Assembly (NCBI RefSeq): GCF_031181385.1
Contig: NZ_JAPSKV010000008.1
Location: 115,235 to 179,234 of the forward strand
Origin: Fredinandcohnia onubensis
GTDB lineage: Bacteria > Bacillota > Bacilli > Bacillales > Bacillaceae_L
DNA length: 64,000 nucleotides
Direction of reading: 5' to 3'
Each line of letters begins with the position of its first letter. The stretch's first letter is position 1. Positions 49,899 through 59,004 of the stretch are shown piece after piece. The position numbers were made by a program, and so were the translations under genes. The notes below the pieces were generated by a model, which was not told where the DNA came from, searched no databases, and saw nothing but the letters and a program-made list of their open reading frames with translations.

Positions 49899-51068
49899 TT
49901 AAAAGGTTGGTCCGATTCTCCAAATACCAAAGTCGTTTTGCTTTAATATTTCTGATTTTGTTAGTTTACCAGACGAGACAGATTTAATTTCATCAAAGAT
50001 AGTTTGTCCAACTGATTGAACTGTTTCTTTTCCTTCAATAATGGTTCCAGCATTCAAATCCATATTATCTCTCATACTATTAAACATGGGGGTGTTTGTA
50101 GAAATTTTTATAACAGGAGCAATTGGAGATCCCGTCGGCGTACCACGACCCGTTGTAAAGAGGACTACCTGTGCACCTCCTGCGACCATTCCTGTAAGTT
50201 GTTCAATATCCTGCCCTGGAGTATCCATCCAGACAAGCCCCTTTTTAGTTGGAATGTCTGCATAGTCAATTAGTTCTTGAAGCGGACTTGTGCCAGACTT
50301 TGTAGCTGCTCCAAGTGACTTTTCCTCAAGTGAACTTAGCCCACCAGCGATATTTCCAGGCGTAGGATTACCTGTGCGGATATCAATCCCCATCATAAGC
50401 GCTCGACCTTCTGCTTGCTTAATTTTTTCATATACTCTTTCTACGGTACGATCATCTACCGCTCGGTTAGCAAGTAAATGTTCAGCACCGATTAATTCAG
50501 TAGTTTCGGCAAGAATTGCGGTTCCTCCTGCTTTTACAATTAAATCACTCACATGGCCAACCGAAGGGTTTGCAGATAAACCTGAGCACGCATCCGAACC
50601 ACCGCACTCCGTTCCAATGATCAATTCACTGACATGACAAGGCTCTCTCATAATTGCAGAGGCATCCTGAACCATCTTTGCTGCAATTTTGGCTGCGTTA
50701 GCGATTGTTTGCAAGGTACCTCCATTTTCCTGAATGGAAACAGTCTCAACCGGCTTTCCGCTTTTAGCAATCTCTTCTGCGACACTTCTTGCTTGATGTG
50801 TTTCACAGCCTAAACCTAGCACGACTACACCATACACATTTGGATTAAGGCCTACACCAACATAGGTTCGGAAGGTTTGATCATAATCCACTCCAACCTG
50901 TGTACAACCATGTTGATGAATAAAACTAACAGTCCCATGCACAAGCTGGGTAACTTGGTATGCAGCTTGTGTCGCACAAGTGATAGTTGGAAGAATCAAT
51001 ACATGATTACGAACCCCAACTTTTCCATCTGGGCGTCTATACCCCATAAAATATTCTTGATTATCCAC
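49899..51068 (-). CDS. UxaA-family dehydratase, large subunit
   Basis: 389 residues; start GTG after GGGGGATAT. It matches the C-terminal catalytic part of UxaA/GarD: QHGCTQVGVD, LGLGCETHQ, GTECGGSDACSGLSANPSVG and GRGTPTGSPIAPVIKISTN with conserved Cys residues that hold the metal. Its N-terminal SAF partner is encoded by the preceding gene, overlapping by 8 bases. Split enzymes of this type include altronate dehydratase-like and sulfolactate sulfo-lyase (SuyAB) proteins. With KdgT and glycerate kinase beside it, a sugar-acid dehydratase is the better guess; substrate unproven. Confidence 0.88.
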   Translation of the reverse strand: MDNQEYFMGYRRPDGKVGVRNHVLILPTITCATQAAYQVTQLVHGTVSFIHQHGCTQVGVDYDQTFRTYVGVGLNPNVYGVVVLGLGCETHQARSVAEEIAKSGKPVETVSIQENGGTLQTIANAAKIAAKMVQDASAIMREPCHVSELIIGTECGGSDACSGLSANPSVGHVSDLIVKAGGTAILAETTELIGAEHLLANRAVDDRTVERVYEKIKQAEGRALMMGIDIRTGNPTPGNIAGGLSSLEEKSLGAATKSGTSPLQELIDYADIPTKKGLVWMDTPGQDIEQLTGMVAGGAQVVLFTTGRGTPTGSPIAPVIKISTNTPMFNSMRDNMDLNAGTIIEGKETVQSVGQTIFDEIKSVSSGKLTKSEILKQNDFGIWRIGPTF

Positions 51069-51360
51069 TTATATCCCCCCTACCACGTGTTCCTTCAAGA
51101 TTGTGTACATGGACATGCTCGCCTATCTCAATATCACATGAAGCAACACCTATGATTTCACCGTATTTATAAATCTTTTCACCCTTTTTAATAGAATCAA
51201 CGGCAAATTTGTGCCCAAAGGGAATTGTGTGTAAGAGTTTTACATCAATTTTCCTATCACCATATGAAGCAGTAACAATGATTTTAGCCTCTAAATCTAC
51301 TAAAACGGTCGCAACATTATCTCTCTCATTCATTAGTACAGCTGAAAAACTTTGAGGCAT
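51061..51360 (-). CDS. UxaA-family dehydratase, small (SAF-domain) subunit
   Basis: 99 residues, start behind GAGGAGGGC. A single SAF domain: DNVATVLVDLEAKIIVTAS, HKFAVDSIKKGEKIYKYGEIIGVASCDIEIGEHVHVHNLEG, which equals the N-terminal domain of UxaA and of SuyA. The stop lies inside the start region of the large subunit (8-base overlap), so the pair is translationally coupled and makes one enzyme. Confidence 0.88.
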   Translation of the reverse strand: MPQSFSAVLMNERDNVATVLVDLEAKIIVTASYGDRKIDVKLLHTIPFGHKFAVDSIKKGEKIYKYGEIIGVASCDIEIGEHVHVHNLEGTRGRGDISG

Positions 51361-51407
51361 GACTCAGCCCTCCTCTATTTTGAAGGTGTTAATCCCATTA
51401 GGTTTTT

Positions 51408-52676
51408 TTAATCATCAGAATCGACATACGGAATCGTTAATGGCCCTAACGGCAGTACCGCTACAGACATGTTTTTTCCATACTTTTCTTTAAGCTGTAC
51501 TAACGTTTGTTCAATATTATGTGTTGGCTTCAACATTGCCTGTGTCACTTGTTCATCTGTAAGTAGTGAATACACATACACATCTGCCCATACTTGAATA
51601 ACAGCCTGCTTTTGCACTTGCCACTGGTCAAATGTTTTAAACTCTGGGTCATTGATCATGTCTAGGATTTCTTGTGGAGACTTTGCCATTTTTAAGATGT
51701 CCGCGTAATTCCCATGGCTTGGAAGCCCATCTGAACATTCCGAAGCGACAATGATCGCTCCCCCTTTTTTCACAATTTTATGAGCAGCACTCATACCTTT
51801 TACGGCCTGGTACAGATTCTGATCGAGCGGATAGCCAGAATTTGAGGTTATGACTACATCAAAACGCTGTACACATTTCGTCATTGCGTGTTCTTTTGCA
51901 TACGCACAACCTTTGTCATGGGCGGCAATTAATTCCCCAGCAAACACATTAGTAATCTGCTTATCACGATTCAAAGTGACATTCAGCATAAAATGCGGTT
52001 TACACATCATGTTAATTTCCCTTGTCATCTCCTGAAGAGGATTATTCACCATATTTCCCCATGTTGCTAACGGATCACCAATCATCCGTGCATTATGGAA
52101 GGTCATGATCGTTTCAATCCCTGCAATCCCTGGCATGATTCCTTTTGGTCCGCCTGAAAAGCCAGCAAAAAAGTGAGGCTCGATAAAACCCGTTACGATT
52201 CGAAAATCTGCTTCAACATATTCTTTGTTTAAATAAACGTCACAACCAAATTTGCTATGCCCTACTTTGACAAGTGTTTCCTTATCATGACAATGGTTGT
52301 TAATAATTCGAATGTTATCAACAACCCATTGCCCTAACATTTGAACGAACTCTTCCTCCGTTTGATCACGATGCGTTCCCGTTCCATTAATAATCACAAA
52401 GTTTTCAAGGGGAACATGGTTTAATTCCTTAATTAAAGCTGGAACAAGTTTTTCATTAGGCGTTGGCCGTGTAATGTCACTAATGACGATAGCTACTTTA
52501 TCGGTTGCTTTCACCATTTCCGCTAAAGGAGGTGATCCAATTGGATTTTTGAGGGCCTCTTGTAACGCCCCCATTTCATCCTCAAGACCTGAGGGGTTCT
52601 GTGGTTCTAAAATAAGAGCGTCATCCGGTACATTAATTGTTAAATTGTCTTTTCCATAAAGTAATGTTGTTTGCAT
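51408..52676 (-). CDS. LarA-family nickel-pincer racemase/epimerase
   Basis: 422 residues, start behind AAAAAGGAG. LarA fold with its active-site markers: GTGTHRDQTEEE, NHCHDKETL (catalytic His), FIEPHFFAGFSGGPKGIMPGIA (His and the Lys that binds the pincer) and FHNARMIGDP (nickel-ligand His). LarA needs a nickel-pincer cofactor made by LarB, LarC and LarE, which are not in this window. Given split UxaA, KdgT and glycerate kinase around it, it is likely an epimerase for a 2-hydroxy or sugar acid and not lactate; this is inference. Confidence 0.88.
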   Translation of the reverse strand: MQTTLLYGKDNLTINVPDDALILEPQNPSGLEDEMGALQEALKNPIGSPPLAEMVKATDKVAIVISDITRPTPNEKLVPALIKELNHVPLENFVIINGTGTHRDQTEEEFVQMLGQWVVDNIRIINNHCHDKETLVKVGHSKFGCDVYLNKEYVEADFRIVTGFIEPHFFAGFSGGPKGIMPGIAGIETIMTFHNARMIGDPLATWGNMVNNPLQEMTREINMMCKPHFMLNVTLNRDKQITNVFAGELIAAHDKGCAYAKEHAMTKCVQRFDVVITSNSGYPLDQNLYQAVKGMSAAHKIVKKGGAIIVASECSDGLPSHGNYADILKMAKSPQEILDMINDPEFKTFDQWQVQKQAVIQVWADVYVYSLLTDEQVTQAMLKPTHNIEQTLVQLKEKYGKNMSVAVLPLGPLTIPYVDSDD

Positions 52677-52759
52677 TTTTTTCTCCTTTTTAACTCATGA
52701 TGTTTTTAATAAATAACAACCCCTAGCCTCTTAAATGGCCAGGGGTGGAGCTTGTTTTT

Positions 52760-53875
52760 TTATACTGGTACTCCAGGGTCTTTTGGCGCTCCGGGATTTT
52801 CCAGTTTCGCATCAATGCCTTTACTTCTTTGGTATTTATCCATTAGTATAACAGCGATTGGACAAAGAATGGCTGTCGTTAATGTAGAAATTGAAATTTG
52901 CATTGTAGCCACGTTCGCAATATCCTGATAGGCCTGGGCTTCAGCAGCACTCATCATACCAGAACCAGATGCAACAACAGCTGCTGCTGCAATAGCTGCC
53001 GGTGTACCTACAGCATTACCCGCTGTAGACGCTTCAGCCACTGGGGCAATTTGACTTTTTTCTTTAAACAACTTAAACACGAGAATACCCGTAAATGCTG
53101 TTAATACGGTAGTCATAATTCCTAGAAGCAATCCAGCGCCAACAACGCTAGGGTTAAAGAATGTCATAAAGTTCATACCCGCACCAAGTGCAAATGCAAA
53201 GAATGGAACCGGTAAGATTTCTCCTGGGGCCAAAAATTCACGAATCTCTGGGTCAAGATTTCCAAGAATCATTCCTAAAGCAATTGGTAATAAAACCGCG
53301 ATAAAAGCAATAATAGGGAATTTAGAACCTAATAGACCTAATGACATTAATGTGAAAAACGGTCCATCATTCAATGATAAGACAGATACTGCACCAACAT
53401 CAGACCTGTTTCCATATTGGCCTGTCAAGGCCGCATACATACCACCATTTCCATTGGTCATAGCCGCAATAATTGCCAATGTCGATAAACCAAGAAAACC
53501 ATTCATTGGGTCAAAAAAGAATCCAAACAATAACCCAACAGCAAGCCCAGTTAAATATTTTGATGTTGTCAGCAATACACCTTTCTTCAAGGCAATCCCA
53601 CCGACTCGAAGATTCATCTGGCTACCTGCGCAAAAAAGGAATAAAGCAATTAATGTTAATGCACCATTTTTAAATAATTGTTCAGAGAATCCACCTATAC
53701 GTAGAAACTCATAATAACCATCAGCAGTTGGAGCAACTCCTAAAGATTTTAAAGCACTCATAACTGCTGGGATGTGCATTTGATCGACTGTATTAAATAA
53801 CGCCCCTAACATTAATGGTACAACCATCAATCCACCTGGTACTTTTTCAATTGTTTGCTTGATCTTCATTCCCAT
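52760..53875 (-). CDS. kdgT: 2-keto-3-deoxygluconate permease (KdgT family)
   Basis: 371 residues with about ten membrane helices and KdgT-family segments (PGGLMVVPLMLGALFNTVDQMHIPAVMSALKSLG, TNGNGGMYAALTGQYG, PFFAFALGAGMNF, EASTAGNAVGTPAAIAAAA). The family imports 2-keto-3-deoxygluconate or related hexonates with H+. It overlaps the upstream glycerate kinase gene by 29 bases. The second ATG (53869) may be the real start because GAGGGGG is only three bases from the first. Confidence 0.92.
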   Translation of the reverse strand: MGMKIKQTIEKVPGGLMVVPLMLGALFNTVDQMHIPAVMSALKSLGVAPTADGYYEFLRIGGFSEQLFKNGALTLIALFLFCAGSQMNLRVGGIALKKGVLLTTSKYLTGLAVGLLFGFFFDPMNGFLGLSTLAIIAAMTNGNGGMYAALTGQYGNRSDVGAVSVLSLNDGPFFTLMSLGLLGSKFPIIAFIAVLLPIALGMILGNLDPEIREFLAPGEILPVPFFAFALGAGMNFMTFFNPSVVGAGLLLGIMTTVLTAFTGILVFKLFKEKSQIAPVAEASTAGNAVGTPAAIAAAAVVASGSGMMSAAEAQAYQDIANVATMQISISTLTTAILCPIAVILMDKYQRSKGIDAKLENPGAPKDPGVPV

Positions 53876-55016
53876 TTACCCCCTCTTTATTGAAAAAATA
53901 AGTGCGGCTTACTTGCTCAGCTGTAAGTTCTAACAATTTTTTTGATTCTTTCATCGCTTCGTCCAAGTTTATTGGACGATTTATTATGCTAAAAACCCCT
54001 ATAATTCCGTATTGATATAATGTTTGAATTCTTTCACCAATGGATCCCGCGATAATAATCGTTGGAATATTAAGCTTCTTTGCTGTTTGGGCAACCCCCA
54101 TGGGAGTTTTTCCATAAGCTGTTTGAAAATCTACCTGCCCTTCCCCAGTAATGACAAGGTCAGCCCCTTTAAGATGTTCTTCAAGCTTGGAGTATTCAAT
54201 AACGACATCTACCCCTCTTTTCATAGTGGATGGAAAAAATGCTTGAAAGGCTCCGCCTATTCCTCCTGCAGCCCCAGCTCCCGGTCTTTCATGCAACCGG
54301 ATACCTGTTACTTGTTCCACTACATTGCCCCAATGAATAAGATTTTTGTCAAGGACTTGAACCATTTCTTCTGTAGCTCCTTTTTGTGGTCCAAACACAT
54401 GAGAAGCTCCCTTTTCACCCACGAGTGGATTTTCCACATCAGAGGCAATTAAAAAATGACTTTCCTTGATTCGTTTATCAAAATGATCCATTCGCACTTC
54501 ATGAATTTGATTTAATGCACTTCCACCAAAGCCAATTTCATTTTCAGACTTGTCTAGAATTTGCATACCAAGAGCCTGTAGCATTCCAACACCACCGTCA
54601 TTAGTGGCAGATCCACCTATGGCTAAGACAAAATTTCGATACCCTTCGTCAAGCGCTTTCTTAATTAATTCCCCTGTACCAAATGTCGTTGCAGTAAGAG
54701 GATCACGCTCAGAACGACTAATTAAATCCAAGCCGGATGCACTAGCCATTTCTATAATGCATGTCTCGTTATCACCTAGCACCCCGAAAGATGCTTCGAT
54801 TGGTTTACCAAGGGGACCTGTAACAGTCACTGATACTTTATGTCCTTTCGTCGAAGAAACAAGATTTTCCATCGTTCCTTCTCCTCCATCCGCCACAGGT
54901 ATTAACTTCGTTTCTGCATTCGGATATGCATTTTTTATTCCCTTTTCAATTGATAAGGCCGCTTCCATTGCAGTTACACTGCCCTTAAAAGAATCAGGCG
55001 CAATTATGATCTTTAT
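53847..55016 (-). CDS. glxK: Glycerate 2-kinase (GlxK/GarK family), likely ATA start
   Basis: About 389 residues. Family segments: IIIAPDSFKGSVTAMEAALSIEKGI at the N-terminus, PVADGGEGTMENLVS, GIGGSATNDGGVGMLQALG (AIGGSATNDGG) and RPGAGAAGGIGGAF. It phosphorylates glycerate, the end product of hexarate and tartronate pathways. The ribosome site AAGGGGGG is followed by ATA AAG ATC ATA, where homologues have Met-Lys-Ile; so ATA at 55016 appears to be the start. The only upstream alternative is TTG at 55037, without a ribosome site. First gene of the sugar-acid operon. Confidence 0.9.
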   Translation of the reverse strand: MKIIIAPDSFKGSVTAMEAALSIEKGIKNAYPNAETKLIPVADGGEGTMENLVSSTKGHKVSVTVTGPLGKPIEASFGVLGDNETCIIEMASASGLDLISRSERDPLTATTFGTGELIKKALDEGYRNFVLAIGGSATNDGGVGMLQALGMQILDKSENEIGFGGSALNQIHEVRMDHFDKRIKESHFLIASDVENPLVGEKGASHVFGPQKGATEEMVQVLDKNLIHWGNVVEQVTGIRLHERPGAGAAGGIGGAFQAFFPSTMKRGVDVVIEYSKLEEHLKGADLVITGEGQVDFQTAYGKTPMGVAQTAKKLNIPTIIIAGSIGERIQTLYQYGIIGVFSIINRPINLDEAMKESKKLLELTAEQVSRTYFFNKEGVNGNEDQANN

Positions 55017-55162
55017 TTTGTATCCCCCCTTTAGCAAACGCTTACAATATTCTGTATATTTAATTATAATGGACTTGCTTCAATTCTTCTTTATATGTAG
55101 AATACAAATAATTATATGAATTTTACTATTTTTTTGTATTCAATAACCAAAAGGAGAATTAA

Positions 55163-56269
55163 ATGATTACTAGGGAAATTGCTGAGATGTTAGTAAAAGA
55201 AACTTCGAAGGTCATGAACTTGAATATCAATATAATGGACGAAGAAGGAGTTATTATTGCAACGAGTGACCCCTCTCGTCTAGACTCAATCCACGAAGGT
55301 GCATTAGAGGTTGTTAAAACTGGAAAGGCACTTGAAATTACATCTGAAAATCAAGGCCAACTTCGTGGTACACAGCAAGGAACTAATTTACCGATTCATT
55401 TTCATGATGAGGTTGTCGGAGTCATCGGAATTACGGGGGAAACCCACATAATAGGAGACCGTGGAGGCCTTGTTAAAATGATGGCCGAATTATTGATTAA
55501 GCAAGCTTACATGGCTTCCCAAACGGAATGGCGCCAAAAAACGAAAGAAACGATTATCGAAGAACTTTTGAAGGAGAAACCGAACACAGTTAATATAGAA
55601 CGCTGGCTTAGCCTACTTAATATGAAGCTTACTGGCCCTTTCGTCGTTAGCTTAATTGAGATATTCGATTATTCCCTTTCAAGTCACTTGCTTATTAAAA
55701 ACACAGAAGAAGTGGTTGATAAAGGGGAGGTGTTGGCGGGATTTGTTCATGGAAATAAATTATTGTTGCTATTAACTGGTGTAACCCACGAAGGTGCAAA
55801 AAAGAAGTTAACATCCCTTAGTAAAGAATTTGAAAAAATGAAGGTTCACGTTCGTTTATCATTTTCTCCACTTATTCACCACCTTCTACACATTAATCAG
55901 GGTTATCATGAATGCGAAATTGCCTTAGCCATTAGTAAACCTGAACAAAAGATCATTTCATATACCGACATTGAACCGAAGGCACTCGTTCACCAAATCG
56001 ATCCAAAGCTAGCAAATCAGTTTTCCGAAAGAATACTAGAAAATAAGGGTGACCTTATCAATCATTTAGATACGCTTCAAGCATTTTTTGACTCGAATTT
56101 AAATATAAAGGAAACTGCTAAAAAACTTTACATCCATCGCAACACCCTCATTTACCGGCTTAACAAAATAAAAACAGATAGCGGCTATGACCCACAAAAC
56201 TTTCATGATGCCTTTCTATTGCAAATGGTCATTTGGCTGCATAATGGAACTAGCTCTCCCCCGCAGTAA
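55163..56269 (+). CDS. cdaR: CdaR-type sugar-diacid transcriptional regulator
   Basis: 368 residues. N-terminal sugar-diacid-binding domain (about 1-135; MITREIAEMLVKETSKVMNLNINIMDEEGVIIATSDPSRL, PIHFHDEVVGVIGITG), a GGDEF-like middle, and a PucR-type C-terminal helix-turn-helix (FFDSNLNIKETAKKLYIHRNTLIYRLNKI). CdaR proteins activate hexarate/glycerate operons in response to glucarate, galactarate or glycerate. It is divergent from glxK, so it most likely controls the glxK-kdgT-larA-uxaA operon through the 125-bp gap. Confidence 0.93.
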   Translation: MITREIAEMLVKETSKVMNLNINIMDEEGVIIATSDPSRLDSIHEGALEVVKTGKALEITSENQGQLRGTQQGTNLPIHFHDEVVGVIGITGETHIIGDRGGLVKMMAELLIKQAYMASQTEWRQKTKETIIEELLKEKPNTVNIERWLSLLNMKLTGPFVVSLIEIFDYSLSSHLLIKNTEEVVDKGEVLAGFVHGNKLLLLLTGVTHEGAKKKLTSLSKEFEKMKVHVRLSFSPLIHHLLHINQGYHECEIALAISKPEQKIISYTDIEPKALVHQIDPKLANQFSERILENKGDLINHLDTLQAFFDSNLNIKETAKKLYIHRNTLIYRLNKIKTDSGYDPQNFHDAFLLQMVIWLHNGTSSPPQ

Positions 56270-56383
56270 AAGGTGGAGAGTTTTTATAATTCGACAAAAA
56301 TATTGGTAATTCGACAAAAACGATTGACCTTTTATTCATATACATATAGAATTTGTACATATTTTCAAAAAATGAGGGTTAGT

Positions 56384-57784
56384 ATGAAAGATATATTATT
56401 CAGGAAAAAAGATCTCGGAGAGTTACTGAAAAAAAAGGGAGATATCCAGCTGCCACAAACATTAGGTGCCTTTGATTTAATGTTACTTGGAGTGGGTGCC
56501 ATAGTAGGAACGGGTATATTCATTCTTCCTGGGACAGTAGCTGCGGGGCACGCAGGACCAGGTATCGTTTTTTCATTTATTATTGCTGCAATAGTCTGCG
56601 CATTGGCAGCTTTGTGCTATTCAGAATTTTCTTCATCCGTACCTGTAACGGGTAGTGCATATACGTATGTTTACGTTGTATTTGGAGAAGTAGTCGCTTG
56701 GTTAGTGGGATGGGCTTTACTATTAGAATATGGCTTAGCAGTTGCAGCAGTTGCAACTGGTTGGTCTGCATATTTAAGTGCATTATTAGAAGGTTTTAAT
56801 ATTACCATTCCAATGGCCATTTCTGGTTCTTTTAATCCAGCAGATGGAACATATATAAATATACCGGCTATAGCCATTATTTTTGCCACTGCTTATTTAT
56901 TAACACTCGGAATAAGAGAATCTACGAAGATTAATATGATTATGGTATTTATTAAAGTAGGTGTTATTCTCTTATTTATTGGGGTAGGTATTTTTTATGT
57001 AGAGCCTGCTAATTGGCAGCCATTCTTGCCATTCGGAATGAATGGCGTGATAAGTGGAGCAGCTCTTGTTTTCTTTGCATATCTTGGGTTCGATGCTGTT
57101 TCGTCAGCTGCTGAAGAGGTAAAAAACCCACAACGTAATATGCCAATAGGAATTATTGGTTCATTATTTATTTGTACAATTCTTTATGGAGCTGTTTCCC
57201 TTGTTTTGACTGGGATGGTTTCTTACACAAAGCTAAATGTAAGTGATCCGGTTAGCTACGTGATGCAAATCGTTCATCAAGATTGGGTAGCTGGTATTAT
57301 ATCTCTTGGGGCTGTTGTTGGGATGATGACAGTTATACTTGTTATGTCATATGGAGGAACTAGACTTCTTTACGCGTTTGGCCGTGATGGATTGCTGCCG
57401 AAAAGTATGTATGAACTTAGTAAAAAACATAAAACTCCCGTCAAAAACACATGGGTATTTGCAGCAATTGTAGCTTTTTGTGCCGGCTTCATTCCGTTAT
57501 CTAAGCTAGCAGAACTAGTAAATATGGGAACATTACTTGCATTTACAGTTGTCTCAATTGGTATTCTTTACTTAAGAAAAAATAAAAGTCTCCCATCCAA
57601 TGGGTTTAAAGTACCGTTCTTTCCACTCTTACCGATTCTTTCATTCCTATTATGTTTATTTTTAATGACCCAGCTTTCTGTCTTTACTTGGGTTGCATGC
57701 GGTGTTTGGTTTGTATTTGGTTTACTTTTCTATTTTGTCTATGGTAAAAAGCATAGCGTAATGAATAAAGAAAAGGAAAGATAA
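56384..57784 (+). CDS. APC-family amino acid permease (YfnA/CAT-like)
   Basis: About 466 residues from the ATG at 56384, six bases after GAGG; a longer frame starts at 56273 without a site. Twelve to thirteen membrane helices. Conserved APC motifs: GAIVGTGIFILPGTVAAGHAGPG near the N-terminus, FFAYLGFDAVSSAAEEVKNPQRNMPIGI, and YGGTRLLYAFGRDGLLP. It resembles B. subtilis YfnA and cationic amino acid transporters. Substrate not known. It follows cdaR by over 100 bp and has its own terminator. Confidence 0.92.
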   Translation: MKDILFRKKDLGELLKKKGDIQLPQTLGAFDLMLLGVGAIVGTGIFILPGTVAAGHAGPGIVFSFIIAAIVCALAALCYSEFSSSVPVTGSAYTYVYVVFGEVVAWLVGWALLLEYGLAVAAVATGWSAYLSALLEGFNITIPMAISGSFNPADGTYINIPAIAIIFATAYLLTLGIRESTKINMIMVFIKVGVILLFIGVGIFYVEPANWQPFLPFGMNGVISGAALVFFAYLGFDAVSSAAEEVKNPQRNMPIGIIGSLFICTILYGAVSLVLTGMVSYTKLNVSDPVSYVMQIVHQDWVAGIISLGAVVGMMTVILVMSYGGTRLLYAFGRDGLLPKSMYELSKKHKTPVKNTWVFAAIVAFCAGFIPLSKLAELVNMGTLLAFTVVSIGILYLRKNKSLPSNGFKVPFFPLLPILSFLLCLFLMTQLSVFTWVACGVWFVFGLLFYFVYGKKHSVMNKEKER

Positions 57785-57789
57785 GAAGA

Positions 57790-57823
57790 GAGCATACGTT
57801 ATGACAACGTATGCTCATTTTTT
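57790..57823 (+). terminator. Terminator of the APC permease gene
   Basis: A perfect 11-bp stem GAGCATACGTT / AACGTATGCTC with a 5-nt loop, then ATTTTTTG. Confidence 0.9.
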
Positions 57824-58040
57824 GTGGTTAAAAATCATTCCTTAGAATTAACAAAAGGAACAAATGAATTGGCGAATATATTATTTTGATATATAAATCA
57901 TTTTCCTGTAAAAAGTTTCCTTCTCTCAAAACTTTTGCCTAACCTGTATTTTATTGTTTTCTCACAAAAACGTTGCCGTAGACTAACTCGAAACCCCTTT
58001 GGTACAATAAATTTCAATGCTTATAATCGGAGGAAGATAA

Positions 58041-58934
58041 ATGGAACAGAGGTATCAAGATTTAAAGTTAGGGGAACGTGGTGCAATTTTAAGTATTGCC
58101 GTTTACATACTTTTGTCATGTTTAAAACTAGTCGTTGGTTATATAGCAGGTTCAGAAGCACTGAAAGCCGATGGTTTAAATAATACAACTGACATAATTG
58201 CTTCTATTGCAGTATTGATTGGATTAAGACTTTCTCAAAAACCAGCAGATGAAGATCACCCCTATGGCCATTGGAAGGCTGAATCTGTTGCATCATTAAT
58301 CGCCGCCATAATAATGATAGCTGTAGGTCTTCAGGTAATATACGGTGCAGCTACTTCTGTTTTTAATGGCAAAGTTGAATCACCTGATATGATAGCCGCT
58401 TGGACAGGATTATTTTCCGCATTTATTATGATGTTGGTCTACCGATATAATAAAAATTTAGCTACAAAAGTAAAAAGTCATGCAGTTATGGCTGCAGCTA
58501 AAGACAACCTCTCGGATGCTTGGGTTAGTATTGGGACTGCAATTGGTATTTTAGCTTCTCAATTCGACATACCTTGGCTCGATCCAGTGGCAGCATTAGT
58601 TGTTGGCTTATTGATATGTAAGACAGGATGGGATATTTTTAGAGAATCCTCACATTACTTAACTGATGGCTTTGATATACATGCGTTAGAAGAGTATAAA
58701 CAGACAATCTTGAATGTAAAGGGAGTTTTAGAAGTAAAAGATATTAAAGGAAGAACATATGGAAATAGCAATACTGTAGATGTTGTAATCTCTGTTCCAA
58801 ATAATTTAGATATTACCGAGGCACATGAAATATCATCTAAGGTGGAGGAAATGTTGATGAACCAATATAACGTTCACGATGTTCATGTCCATGTGGAGCC
58901 AATTGGAAATGATAAATTAATGAAGATAGAATAA
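58041..58934 (+). CDS. Cation diffusion facilitator family metal exporter
   Basis: 297 residues, start after CGGAGGA. Six membrane helices, then a cytosolic domain. TM2 carries the metal site in KADGLNNTTDIIASIAVLIG (Asp residues), TM5 in AAKDNLSDAWVS; the loop DEDHPYGHWKAES is the CDF signature. The C-terminal domain (about 205-297) has His/Asp residues (HDVHVHVEP). It exports divalent metal (Zn, Mn, Co or Fe) with proton antiport; specificity unclear. Corresponds to the YeaB/YdfM-type proteins of bacilli. Confidence 0.93.
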   Translation: MEQRYQDLKLGERGAILSIAVYILLSCLKLVVGYIAGSEALKADGLNNTTDIIASIAVLIGLRLSQKPADEDHPYGHWKAESVASLIAAIIMIAVGLQVIYGAATSVFNGKVESPDMIAAWTGLFSAFIMMLVYRYNKNLATKVKSHAVMAAAKDNLSDAWVSIGTAIGILASQFDIPWLDPVAALVVGLLICKTGWDIFRESSHYLTDGFDIHALEEYKQTILNVKGVLEVKDIKGRTYGNSNTVDVVISVPNNLDITEAHEISSKVEEMLMNQYNVHDVHVHVEPIGNDKLMKIE

Positions 58935-58945
58935 AATAATTTTAA

Positions 58946-58984
58946 TGAAAAGAAGTAAATTCATAATGGATTTACTTCTTTTCA
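58946..58984. terminator. Bidirectional stem-loop between CDF and GGDEF-EAL genes
   Basis: A long stem TGAAAAGAAGTAAAT / ATTTACTTCTTTTCA with a short loop between two convergent genes. Confidence 0.75.
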
Positions 58985-59004
58985 TAGTGTCGTGGGACAG
59001 TACG

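Noticed and set aside
54550..55119. 189-codon plus-strand frame over the glycerate kinase gene
   Set aside because: Antisense to a well-conserved kinase; no ribosome site.
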